Assembly: GCA_029856425.1 (NCBI GenBank)
Contig: JAHQWZ010000010.1
Coordinates: forward strand, 1 to 17,202
Source: Candidatus Thorarchaeota archaeon
GTDB lineage: Archaea > Asgardarchaeota > Thorarchaeia > Thorarchaeales > Thorarchaeaceae
Length of the DNA stretch: 17,202 bases
Direction: 5' to 3'
The notes under the pieces are model-generated. The model saw only the letters and a program-made list of their open reading frames with translations. It had not been told where the DNA came from and did no database searches. Shown here one piece after another: positions 6,809 to 13,405 of the stretch; positions within the stretch are counted from its first letter, which is position 1, and every line of letters starts with the position of its first letter. The position numbers and the translations under genes are program-made.

Positions 6809-6909
6809 TATCAGATACCCTCCGAATAAGTGAGCTTGGCCGGTAGGAGGTTCATCTTAAACTTGGCGCCACGACATTTTCTTAAGCACCTACCATCTCC
6901 CGCAATATT

Positions 6910-7449
6910 ATGAAGAAAGAATTGAAGCCAACTACTGCTGTGGTGCCCTGTCCGGTGGTTCTCCTTAGTGTGGCTGGCGAAGAAAAGTCGAATATTATTA
7001 CTCTGTCCTGGGTGGCGAATGTATGCAGTAAGCCACCTACAGTCGTTGCTGGAATCAGACCTCAGAGACATAGCTACGAGATGGTGAAGAATGCCGGTGA
7101 CTTTGTGCTAAACATCCCTTCGATTGATCAGATTGATGCTGCCGAGTTTGCCGGGACCAAATCCGGACGTGATTTTGACAAGTTCAAAGAATGTAATCTC
7201 ACACCTGTTCCTGCAACAAAGGTCCAATCACCGATGATTGGGGAATGTCCCATCAATATTGAATGTAAGGTCATCAAAGTTGAAAACGCCGGAGCACATG
7301 ACGTGTTTACAGCTGAGGTTGTTGCAGTGCATATAGACGAGTCTGTTCTTGACGATAAGGGACGATTCATCCCATCAGAGGCACGGCTTTTCACATATCT
7401 TCCACTGAATGGAGAATACTGGTCGCTTGGTGAACACCTGCAGGCTTAG
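6910..7449 (+). CDS. flavin reductase-like FMN-binding protein
   Basis: A 179-residue protein of the flavin reductase/flavoredoxin family (split-barrel FMN-binding fold). The order of elements is standard: 'PCPVVLLSVAGEEKSNIITLSWVANV' (about 14-38), 'PPTVVAGIRPQRHSYEMVKN' (42-61, where the FMN phosphate-binding region lies), 'GDFVLNIPSID' and 'DFDKFKECNLTP' followed by the barrel strands 'CPINIECKVIKVENAGAHDVFTAEVVAVHID'. Members bind FMN tightly and transfer electrons from NAD(P)H or ferredoxin, or act as electron carriers in anaerobes. ATG 6910 is preceded by a TATA-like 'ttcttaag' near 6879, close enough that the mRNA could be leaderless. It converges on the next gene with only five bases between stops. 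Confidence 0.88.
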   Translation: MKKELKPTTAVVPCPVVLLSVAGEEKSNIITLSWVANVCSKPPTVVAGIRPQRHSYEMVKNAGDFVLNIPSIDQIDAAEFAGTKSGRDFDKFKECNLTPVPATKVQSPMIGECPINIECKVIKVENAGAHDVFTAEVVAVHIDESVLDDKGRFIPSEARLFTYLPLNGEYWSLGEHLQA

Positions 7450-7454
7450 TTCAT

Positions 7455-7895
7455 TTATGTCGTATTGAGCTGAATGTTGATACTCTCAGACTCCTCCTCA
7501 TCGTAGAATCTGGGATGCTGGAGATGACGCACAGATGTTTCCCCATCCGACTCAAGGATAATCCAAGCACCGCTTGGAACATGGTCTTCTTTCAAAAAGA
7601 CATCATAGGTGATTCCGGGAAATTCCACAATGATTGGTTCATGCCCAAGCAGATTAAACAACCCGCAGGCCTCTTGGGCTCGGCTGACACTGTCTAACCG
7701 AGTGAGGATCGGTATCCATTCATCAGACGCTCCCGACCATTTTAGAATGGGGAACGAATTCGGTGGGGGCCACCTGCCTTTCCGTACTGTTACATACTCA
7801 CCAGTGCCAAGTTCATAGATTGTAGGCGCCCTTCCTCCTCTCGCGAGGTAAGTACCGTGTGCCTTGGCATCATTAAGTGTAAGAAAGATCTCCAT
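7455..7895 (-). CDS. hypothetical protein, 146 residues
   Basis: I do not recognise a family. The ATG at 7895 is preferred over the upstream start at 7961 because GGTGA lies five bases before it and the extra N-terminal residues look non-native. The protein is soluble, acidic at the end ('YDEEESESIN', about 131-140) and has a glycine/arginine turn 'ARGGRAP' (18-24), a Trp/Pro-rich 'RKGRWPPPNSFPILKW' (38-53), and a well-formed alternating pattern 'CGLFNLLGHEPIIVEFPGITYDVFLKE' (77-103) suggesting an alpha/beta domain. A TATA-like 'ATTTAAAT' on the minus strand at about 8039-8046 could serve it. It is convergent with the flavin reductase gene. Confidence 0.65.
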   Translation of the reverse strand: MEIFLTLNDAKAHGTYLARGGRAPTIYELGTGEYVTVRKGRWPPPNSFPILKWSGASDEWIPILTRLDSVSRAQEACGLFNLLGHEPIIVEFPGITYDVFLKEDHVPSGAWIILESDGETSVRHLQHPRFYDEEESESINIQLNTT

Positions 7896-8103
7896 ATGCT
7901 TCACCATAGCTTGTTTTCGACAGGAACTAGTGAATACAGCAACTGAGAAATCGCACAACATTTGAGATGCCCAAAGCCGTCACAGAATTGCAAAAGGGAG
8001 GCCAGAAGGTGTGCACATTCTGTACATTATTCATAGGAATTTAAATTGGACTGTGCAAACAGTGGTCTTTCACACAACAGGGATTACCAGCTTGTTTTCA
8101 TTC

Positions 8104-9312
8104 TCATTTTGCTGATACAATGCAGATTACGTCACGGTCCTTGAGGACATGTTTGTCAGAGATTCTCATCTTTGTACGTGCATCTATTGCATGGATGAAT
8201 GATTCCATCAGGTCGGTATGAATATGTCCAGCAAACTCCTTGGCTGTTGTACCTTCAGGGACAAGATAGACGTCGGGTAGGACATTTCCATCACCATCCG
8301 TCAAAGAGTTTGAATCTTGGACAGGATAGATCGTGATCATGTTGAGAAACTCAAACACGGCCCTATTCAGAATGTTCTGGACTCCTGTACCACCGTACTT
8401 TTTGAGAATGTGCTCTCTAAGCTTCTTAAGCTGTTCAACCTCAGCATCCTTCAAGTCGTCACCCTTGAGAATCTCGAAATCATCGTCACCCGGAATGTAC
8501 TTAATCACAGATTTCCTTTCCAAATCCTTGAGTACTTTTTCAGCTAGGGCACTAACTGGGACCACAAGAAGATCGGGGAATGCCTCCTTCAATCTTTCAT
8601 AATTCTCCTCAGCATTTGGTCTGTCAATCTTATTTGCCGCAATTATCAAGGGTTTGGCAACATGCCAGAGAGTAGATGCAAAGCTCCTGAGCTCTTCCTC
8701 TGTCCATTTATCAGCAGCCTCAGCCTTTAGCTCTGACTCTCTAAGTGCTTTCAGAATATGTTTGCGGGAGACCATCAATCCGGACAGCTTCTCCAACAGA
8801 ATCTCATCCAGTTTGGCTCCCTCTACTCTCACACGTCCAGTCATTCTCCGCCAGTCTTTCTGGATGATTGCTAACACCCACTCAGTGATCTCATCCTCAA
8901 GGAATCTCACATCATCAATTGGGTCATGACTTCCAGCAGAAACCTCCTGCCCCTCTGCATCCAACGCACCGCTGGCATCAACAATATGTATCAGTACATC
9001 AGCCTGTCTTAGGTCATCTAAGAACTGATTGCCCATCCCTCTTCCCTTGTGGGCACCAGGCACAAGACCTGCAACATCAATCAGTTTGATAGGCACAAGT
9101 CTGACTCGTTCGATACAGACCGAGTTCTGTGGATTATCTTCTATATCAAAATCTCCACAGGCGCAGGGTGTCCTGACGTGTGTCACCCCCACATTCGCCT
9201 TGATTGTGGTGAACGGATAGCTCCCCTCCTTGAAATTAGTCATACATGCAGCATTGGTGAAGGAAGTCTTGCCACATGACGGCTTTCCGACTATTCCAAC
9301 ACTGAATCCCAT
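8104..9312 (-). CDS. ychF: YchF/OLA1-type translation-associated GTPase (archaeal form)
   Basis: A 402-residue Obg-family P-loop NTPase. With residue 1 at the ATG of 9312 the motifs are: P-loop GKPSCGKT (9-16), switch II 'DVAGLVPGAHKGRGMGNQFLDDLRQADVL' from 79, and G4 NKID (227-230). A helical insertion occupies about 130-215 and a TGS domain the last 90 residues ('VYLVPEGTTAKEFAGHIHTDLMESFIHAI'). The cysteine pair 'CAC' at 50-52 is in the archaeal N-terminal loop. The family associates with ribosomes; in bacteria YchF prefers ATP. An upstream in-frame ATG at 9327 has no good ribosome site, while GGAG sits nine bases before 9312. The gene diverges from the NifX/MinD cluster and shares its promoter region. 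Confidence 0.93.
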   Translation of the reverse strand: MGFSVGIVGKPSCGKTSFTNAACMTNFKEGSYPFTTIKANVGVTHVRTPCACGDFDIEDNPQNSVCIERVRLVPIKLIDVAGLVPGAHKGRGMGNQFLDDLRQADVLIHIVDASGALDAEGQEVSAGSHDPIDDVRFLEDEITEWVLAIIQKDWRRMTGRVRVEGAKLDEILLEKLSGLMVSRKHILKALRESELKAEAADKWTEEELRSFASTLWHVAKPLIIAANKIDRPNAEENYERLKEAFPDLLVVPVSALAEKVLKDLERKSVIKYIPGDDDFEILKGDDLKDAEVEQLKKLREHILKKYGGTGVQNILNRAVFEFLNMITIYPVQDSNSLTDGDGNVLPDVYLVPEGTTAKEFAGHIHTDLMESFIHAIDARTKMRISDKHVLKDRDVICIVSAK

Positions 9313-9386
9313 TATTCCTTTCTCCATTCATACACAGGTCATAAGCCGAATTAAACTGTTAAGGTCTTGTTTCTACCGAACCATTT

Positions 9387-9451
9387 TTATGAATTGGGAT
9401 TCATAATATATATTGAATCAGGATTCATTATTAGCAATGAATTAAGAATGT
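9387..9451 (+). promoter_or_regulatory. three TGAAT-N4-ATTCA operators at 24-bp spacing upstream of the NifX/MinD cluster
   Basis: Site 1 is a 20-base inverted repeat at 9387-9406 (TTATGAAT, four bases, ATTCATAA). Site 2 is TGAATCAGGATTCA at 9414-9427. Site 3 is a degenerate copy at 9438-9451 (TGAAT, TAAG, AATGT). Their centres are at 9396.5, 9420.5 and 9444.5, exactly 24 bases apart. A TATA-like 'aatatata' (9405-9412) falls between sites 1 and 2, and the ATG at 9458 follows site 3, so bound protein would cover promoter and start. A cooperatively binding repressor or redox/metal regulator is inferred; the candidate in the same cluster is the DUF134 protein. Confidence 0.6.
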
Positions 9452-9457
9452 GAGAAT

Positions 9458-9871
9458 ATGACTAGAATCTGTGTGACCTCTCAAGGCGCTGAATTGGATG
9501 CACTCATGGATTACCGATTTGGCAGATGTATGTACTTTATCTTTGTAGATCTGGAGTCAGGGGAATTTGATGCAGTTAGCAATGATGCCCTCTCAAGTGC
9601 ACATGGAGCTGGAGTGAGAGCCGCTCAAAAAATAGCTTCCAGCGGAGCTGAGGTAGTGATAACTGGGAGCGTTGGTCCAAATGCATACCCAGCTTTACAA
9701 AACGCTGGAATTCGAATAATGAAAGCAGATTCAGGTACCGTCAGAAGCGTAATCGAATCCTACAAGGAAGGCTTGCTCAGTGAAGTAGCCTCCCCAGGCC
9801 CTGCTCATATGGGACTGGGCAGAGGGATGGGTCGAGGAAGAGGCTCGGGGGGTCGTAGAGGAGGATACTAA
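9458..9871 (+). CDS. NifX/NifB-like dinitrogenase cofactor-binding domain protein with Arg/Gly-rich tail
   Basis: A 137-residue protein: residues 1-108 form the NifX-like domain (PF02579 type), the RNase H-like fold that carries FeMo- or related metal clusters. Landmarks are 'MTRICVTSQGAELDALMDYRFGRCMYFIFVD' and 'AAQKIASSGAEVVITGSVGPNAYPALQNAGI'. Residues 117-137 are a low-complexity tail of glycine and arginine ('GLGRGMGRGRGSGGRRGGY'). No nitrogenase genes are present; in many anaerobes this family sits with MinD-type ATPases and is thought to handle metal clusters for other purposes. It is the first gene of a tight operon (two bases to the next) under the triple operator. Cofactor identity is unknown. 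Confidence 0.85.
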   Translation: MTRICVTSQGAELDALMDYRFGRCMYFIFVDLESGEFDAVSNDALSSAHGAGVRAAQKIASSGAEVVITGSVGPNAYPALQNAGIRIMKADSGTVRSVIESYKEGLLSEVASPGPAHMGLGRGMGRGRGSGGRRGGY

Positions 9872-9873
9872 GA

Positions 9874-10242
9874 ATGAAACGTAGACTACTGTTTCCATGT
9901 GAAGATCCAGATGGTCAATCTGTTGCAGCACATTTTGGTCGTGCACCCTATTTTGCTGCAATCGACCTTGATGAGAGCGGCAACGTTATAGAGAAATCAG
10001 TGCATCCCAATACTGGAGAGCATTCCGGTGGCAAGGGCCATGCACATAGCAATGTATTGCGTCTAGAGCCAAACGTGGTGATTGTGCAAGGCATGGGCCC
10101 TCGAGGTCTAACAAGCTTCCAGAGCGAAGACATTGCAGTATTACAGGCAAATAGCAACCTCATTGATAATCTAGTGGAAGCATACAAACGAAATGAGCTC
10201 CAAGAGCTCACAGAGGGCTGTTCCCAAGCACATCATCGATGA
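9874..10242 (+). CDS. second NifX-like cofactor-binding protein, His-rich loop
   Basis: A 122-residue paralogue of the preceding gene, with the same fold signature: 'LLFPCEDPDGQSVAAHFGRAPYFAAIDLDESG' (5-36) and 'VLRLEPNVVIVQGMGPRGLTSF' (61-82). It has no Arg/Gly tail. Instead there is a histidine-rich stretch 'HPNTGEHSGGKGHAHSN' (44-60) in the loop where these proteins are thought to coordinate metal, plus His120 and His121 at the C-terminus, so metal binding is plausible. It starts two bases after its neighbour and its TGA abuts the ATG of the first ATPase, giving strong translational coupling. The two NifX domains may form a heterodimer; this is inferred from tandem arrangement. Confidence 0.85.
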   Translation: MKRRLLFPCEDPDGQSVAAHFGRAPYFAAIDLDESGNVIEKSVHPNTGEHSGGKGHAHSNVLRLEPNVVIVQGMGPRGLTSFQSEDIAVLQANSNLIDNLVEAYKRNELQELTEGCSQAHHR

Positions 10243-11109
10243 ATGACTATAGGTCAGAGGCCGGCTGTTTTGATAATTGCAGTTGCATCTGGGAAAGGCG
10301 GCACAGGAAAGACCACTGTCGCCGTGAATATGGCTCTTTCAATAGGAGATGCTAATCTTCTTGATTGTGATGTGGAGGAGCCTAATGCGCATACTCTATT
10401 ACATCCTGAGAGTCTAAACACCGAATCCGTGACAGTACCTATGCCTATGATTGATACGGATAGATGCACTCTCTGTGCAATGTGTGCTGATTTCTGTGAA
10501 TTCAACGCAATCTTCATTGGAAAGAAGCCACTTGTCTATCCAGAGATTTGTCATTCTTGTGGGGGATGCTTCCTGGTGTGTCCTGAGGGTGCAATCGAGG
10601 AGGTGGCGCGTGAAGTTGGCAAGCTACACAGAACGAATAGGGACAGTGTTCACCTTGTATATGGAGAGCTACATGTTGGAGAGCCTATAGCAATCCCTGT
10701 CATCAAGGCAGTCAAGAATGAGATTGACAGAAAGAAAATCAATATCCTTGATGCACCACCAGGCACAGCCTGCCCAGTCATCGAAACGATGCAAGACAGT
10801 GACTTCGTTGTGCTAGTGACGGAGCCCACACCCTTCGGATTTCATGATCTCTCAATGACAGTCGACGTCATTCAGGAGCTTGATATTCCCCATGGTGTCG
10901 TATTGAATCGTGTGGGAGTTGGGAACGATGAGGTGAAGGAATTCTGTAATGCAAAGGGCATTCCGATTCTACTTGAGATCCCATTTGACCGGAAGATAGC
11001 TGAGTTGTACTCCAATGGTGTGCCTTTCGTCCAGGAAATGCCGGACTGGAGAGAGCGATTCCAGCAGCTGTTTGAAGTCATAAAGGAGCTGTCACAAAAT
11101 GGCCGTTGA
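10243..11109 (+). CDS. MinD/Mrp-type P-loop ATPase with inserted 2x[4Fe-4S] ferredoxin domain (first copy)
   Basis: A 288-residue cytoplasmic ATPase. The deviant Walker A motif is 'GKGGTGKTT' (18-26), followed by 'LLDCDVEEPNAH' (39-50). A bacterial-type ferredoxin module is inserted, with CxxCxxCxxxC sets at Cys75, 78, 81, 85 and Cys103, 106, 109, 113. Walker B and the later MinD signature are 'NILDAPPGTACPVIE' (about 167-181) and 'VVLVTEPTPFGFHDL'. Such proteins are relatives of the Mrp/Nbp35 iron-sulfur carriers and probably transfer electrons or clusters in an ATP-dependent way. The ATG directly follows the preceding stop; a TTG at codon 10 is an alternative start. It is paired with a homologue downstream, suggesting a heterodimer. 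Confidence 0.93.
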   Translation: MTIGQRPAVLIIAVASGKGGTGKTTVAVNMALSIGDANLLDCDVEEPNAHTLLHPESLNTESVTVPMPMIDTDRCTLCAMCADFCEFNAIFIGKKPLVYPEICHSCGGCFLVCPEGAIEEVAREVGKLHRTNRDSVHLVYGELHVGEPIAIPVIKAVKNEIDRKKINILDAPPGTACPVIETMQDSDFVVLVTEPTPFGFHDLSMTVDVIQELDIPHGVVLNRVGVGNDEVKEFCNAKGIPILLEIPFDRKIAELYSNGVPFVQEMPDWRERFQQLFEVIKELSQNGR

Positions 11110-11968
11110 GATTGCGATTATTAGTGGAAAAGGTGGTACAGGTAAGACCACGATAGCAGCAGCTTTCACAGCAATCTCACATAATCTTGTCACTGCGGAT
11201 TGCGATGTGGACGCTCCCGATCTGCACATCCTTCTTCAACCTGAAACGAAGAAGACTGCAGAGTTTCAAAGCTCTAAAGTTGCATTGATTAATCCCGAAA
11301 CATGTACAGAATGTGGTCTATGTGAAGAGAAGTGCCGTTTCGAGGCAATCCATCCCCCAAGAGTCAATGCAATATCTTGCGAGGGATGTGGAGTTTGTGC
11401 ATACATCTGTCCTGAAAAAGCTATAGAGATGAAGCCTCGGACTTCAGGATTTCTCTATGAATCCATGACTCGTTTTGGTCCTATGTCCCACGCAAAACTG
11501 CTCCCTGGCGAGGGTAATTCTGGCAAGCTCGTGACCGAAGTTCGGAGGCAAGCACAGGAACTTGCACGTAGTAATGACCAAGACATCACTCTAATCGACG
11601 GGTCGCCTGGAATCGGTTGTCCTGTGATTGCCACAGTCAGTGGTATCAAACTGGGGGTAATAGTGACTGAACCCACCTTGTCTGGTATCCATGATATGGA
11701 ACGAGTTATGACACTCTTGGAGCGGTTCAGGGTTCATACAATGGTCCTAGTCAACAAATGTGACCTAAATTCTGAAAACACTCAGCGAATTGAACAGATA
11801 TGTGCCAAAAATGGAGTGGAGTTTCTGGGTAAGATTCCATTTGATTCAATCATGACTGAATCAATGGTAGCTGCGAAAACATTGCCCGAGTTCGATCCCA
11901 ATCATATGATAACTCATTCACTCAAGAGCATGTGGGACAAAATCACTGAATTTGTATCAAGTGAATGA
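11099..11968 (+). CDS. MinD/Mrp-type P-loop ATPase with inserted 2x[4Fe-4S] ferredoxin domain (second copy)
   Basis: A 289-residue paralogue of the preceding gene. Deviant Walker A is 'SGKGGTGKTT' (9-18), then 'TADCDVDAPDLHILL' (32-46). Ferredoxin cysteines are Cys69, 72, 75, 79 and Cys94, 97, 100, 104. The later motifs are 'ITLIDGSPGIGCPVIATVSG' and 'VIVTEPTLSGIHDMERVM'. It overlaps the end of the first copy by 11 bases and has its own AAAGGAG at 11082-11088, so translation is coupled but independently initiated. Two tandem but diverged copies are the usual arrangement of this family in anaerobes and suggest an obligate pair. The region between the ferredoxin insert and Walker B differs from the first copy. 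Confidence 0.93.
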   Translation: MAVEIAIISGKGGTGKTTIAAAFTAISHNLVTADCDVDAPDLHILLQPETKKTAEFQSSKVALINPETCTECGLCEEKCRFEAIHPPRVNAISCEGCGVCAYICPEKAIEMKPRTSGFLYESMTRFGPMSHAKLLPGEGNSGKLVTEVRRQAQELARSNDQDITLIDGSPGIGCPVIATVSGIKLGVIVTEPTLSGIHDMERVMTLLERFRVHTMVLVNKCDLNSENTQRIEQICAKNGVEFLGKIPFDSIMTESMVAAKTLPEFDPNHMITHSLKSMWDKITEFVSSE

Positions 11969-11990
11969 AGTGGGAGTACAACACCCCCTC

Positions 11991-12305
11991 TCATTCTTTC
12001 TCTTCTAATTCGCTCAGTCGACGCTCAATTCTCTCAAAGGCCTCTTGGAGTGATTTCAGCTGGGTTTCTAATACGCCTTTCTGATACTGTAAGGACTCAC
12101 GTTCATCTGTTGGAGTTGTTTGACCTACAAATGGAGGTCTCACTCCAGAATCTCTCCAATATCCAAGAGTCCAACAAGAACCGGGTCCATAAAGCCATCC
12201 TGGCCTTTCCCATGGAGGGAGGTCTCGGAAAGGCCCATTCCCAGGCCATCTGCCACCACGACCCCCGCCACCTCTGCGTCCGTATCCATACATATGATTA
12301 CTCAT
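11991..12305 (-). CDS. DUF5320-like small protein: Gly/Arg-rich N-terminus and C-terminal coiled coil
   Basis: A 104-residue protein in two parts. Residues 1-60 are low complexity, rich in Gly, Arg, Trp, Tyr and Pro ('YGYGRRGGGGRGGRWPGNGP'). Residues about 66-104 are a charged amphipathic helix ('KGVLETQLKSLQEAFERIER'), a clear coiled coil. That layout matches the DUF5320 family, which is regularly found with NifX/MinD/DUF134 genes. Function is unknown; it may be a scaffold for the cofactor proteins. It converges with the second ATPase (22 bases apart) and diverges from the DUF134 gene. The start ATG at 12305 follows GTGAAGAG, and the palindrome at 12320-12335 lies just upstream. Confidence 0.75.
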   Translation of the reverse strand: MSNHMYGYGRRGGGGRGGRWPGNGPFRDLPPWERPGWLYGPGSCWTLGYWRDSGVRPPFVGQTTPTDERESLQYQKGVLETQLKSLQEAFERIERRLSELEEKE

Positions 12306-12319
12306 CTCTTCACGTTATT

Positions 12320-12335
12320 TTGTGCATATGCACAA
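12320..12335. promoter_or_regulatory. perfect 16-bp palindrome in the DUF5320/DUF134 divergent promoter
   Basis: TTGTGCATATGCACAA is a perfect inverted repeat located 15 bases upstream of the DUF5320 ATG. A half copy TGTGCATA recurs at 12345-12352, displaced by exactly 24 bases, within 'TATGTGCATACGAA'. A third AT-rich inverted repeat, AATAT-AAGC-ATATT, is at 12359-12372. TATA-like elements for both directions ('ttatttatg' and 'gaatataag') lie among these repeats. Binding by the DUF134 protein or another dimeric regulator to control both genes is inferred from symmetry and position. Confidence 0.5.
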
Positions 12336-12430
12336 CATTATTTATGTGCATACGAACGAATATAAGCATATTGAATCGACAAAGCTAGATGCAACTCCAT
12401 ATTGTGAGATACAGTAGCTGGTGACAGAAG

Positions 12431-12739
12431 ATGCATAGAAGAAGAAGGGGTAGACGTGGACGAATGCCAGTCCAACCAAAACTAGGAGCCAGTTTCAAGA
12501 CGACTCGCATGAATCCTGAACCTCAAGCTGACATTAGACCTGTATATATTGACCCCGCAGAAGCTGAAGTCTTGCGACTTGTGGACCTTGAAGGTATGTA
12601 CCAGGAAGATGCAGGGGATGCAATGGGAGTGTCCAGAGGCACCGTCTGGCGACTTCTTGAAAGTGCTAGAAGGAAAGTGGTCAGCTCACTCTTTGAAGGA
12701 AGGCCTCTTATCATCGGTCACTCACTTGGCGAAGAGTGA
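12431..12739 (+). CDS. DUF134 (UPF0251) predicted DNA-binding regulator
   Basis: A 102-residue protein of the UPF0251/DUF134 family. Residues 1-11 are almost all arginine and glycine. The hallmark 'VYIDPAEAEVLRLVDLEGM' (38-56) is followed by a sigma-like helix-turn-helix 'YQEDAGDAMGVSRGTVWRLLESARRKV' (57-83). The short C-terminal 'GRPLIIG' (90-96) is also typical. Family members are predicted transcription factors and travel with NifX and MinD-like genes, so local autoregulation through the sites at 12320-12352 or 9387-9451 is the natural guess. GGTGAC stands five to six bases before the ATG. I see no metal-binding cysteines, so the sensed signal is not evident. Confidence 0.9.
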   Translation: MHRRRRGRRGRMPVQPKLGASFKTTRMNPEPQADIRPVYIDPAEAEVLRLVDLEGMYQEDAGDAMGVSRGTVWRLLESARRKVVSSLFEGRPLIIGHSLGEE

Positions 12740-12922
12740 TCGACCGATGACATGTTCTATCTAGGATTCTGTATTTGGCCGTTTGTTAAGTGCCCTAAAA
12801 ACTGTTCTTCACTTCTGACTCTAGGCATTACACACATTCTTGTAGTCCGGAAGTCGTCCTCTCAGAAAGTGCTTGAGAGCCGTCTAGATGTCGTTCTAGA
12901 GCACCAAATTGTGCGATGCTCC

Positions 12923-12930
12923 CTTATATG
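12923..12930 (+). promoter_or_regulatory. TATA-like element for the gene at 12967
   Basis: CTTATATG at 12923-12930 is the best archaeal TATA candidate in the spacer after the DUF134 gene. It would place initiation near 12952, where the ribosome site GTGGAGAGA (12952-12960) begins, giving a very short leader before ATG 12967. The rest of the spacer 12740-12922 contains no convincing gene. Confidence 0.45.
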
Positions 12931-12966
12931 CCAATTCGCGCATCTGTCCTAGTGGAGAGAAAGACC

Positions 12967-13401
12967 ATGCACACCGTACCCTCAGGAACCGGACCTATTA
13001 CTGACCCTATTTTAGTCAGAAGACCCGCATTTCCACGATGGTGGGATCCAATTGCTAGACCTCATGTGGCTATTGTGGTGCGTGACCCCACTTCTGGAAT
13101 GGATGTCAGATACTATCTCTCACAAAAGGGTCATGGAAACTCAAATGGAAAGGAGATTCTTGATGTGGCTGATATAGACGGACTAGAAGAGGGTACCTTG
13201 CTAGAAGTCCGATACAGTGCTACAAAGGCCAACCTCTACCGGCTTGAGCTAGTAGATGGCGTACCATGCTGGAGATGGATGGCTCGCTGCAGGGAGCTAC
13301 CTGACTTCAATTATCCTGCTGAGATTCGATGGAATGGCCTTCTGGAAGAATCGCCCTTCGATGTTAATGATTCTCTGACATATGAGATCCGGACAAACTG
13401 A
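12967..13401 (+). CDS. hypothetical protein, 144 residues, Trp/Pro-rich N-terminus
   Basis: I do not recognise a family. The start at ATG 12967 is chosen over an earlier in-frame ATG at 12916 because GGAGAGA lies directly upstream and the TATA-like element at 12923-12930 would not include the earlier start in the message. The protein is soluble. It begins with a Pro-rich stretch and 'RRPAFPRWWDPIARPH' (18-33), continues with alternating hydrophobic strands ('VAIVVRDPTSG', 'GTLLEVRYSATKANLYRLELVDG'), and contains 'CWRWMARCRELPDFN' (101-115). The overall pattern suggests an all-beta domain. It converges on the DDAH-like gene, with four bases between stops. Confidence 0.7.
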   Translation: MHTVPSGTGPITDPILVRRPAFPRWWDPIARPHVAIVVRDPTSGMDVRYYLSQKGHGNSNGKEILDVADIDGLEEGTLLEVRYSATKANLYRLELVDGVPCWRWMARCRELPDFNYPAEIRWNGLLEESPFDVNDSLTYEIRTN

Positions 13402-13405
13402 AGCC

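Noticed and set aside
6231..6833. 200-codon plus-strand frame opposite the serA-like gene
   Set aside because: Antisense to a gene with a full catalytic set; Ser/Ala/Thr-rich translation with no domain.
12752..12952. 66-codon open frame (+) after the DUF134 gene with a Cys-rich translation
   Set aside because: No ribosome site, mixed composition, and the TATA-like element for the next gene lies inside it; judged a chance frame.
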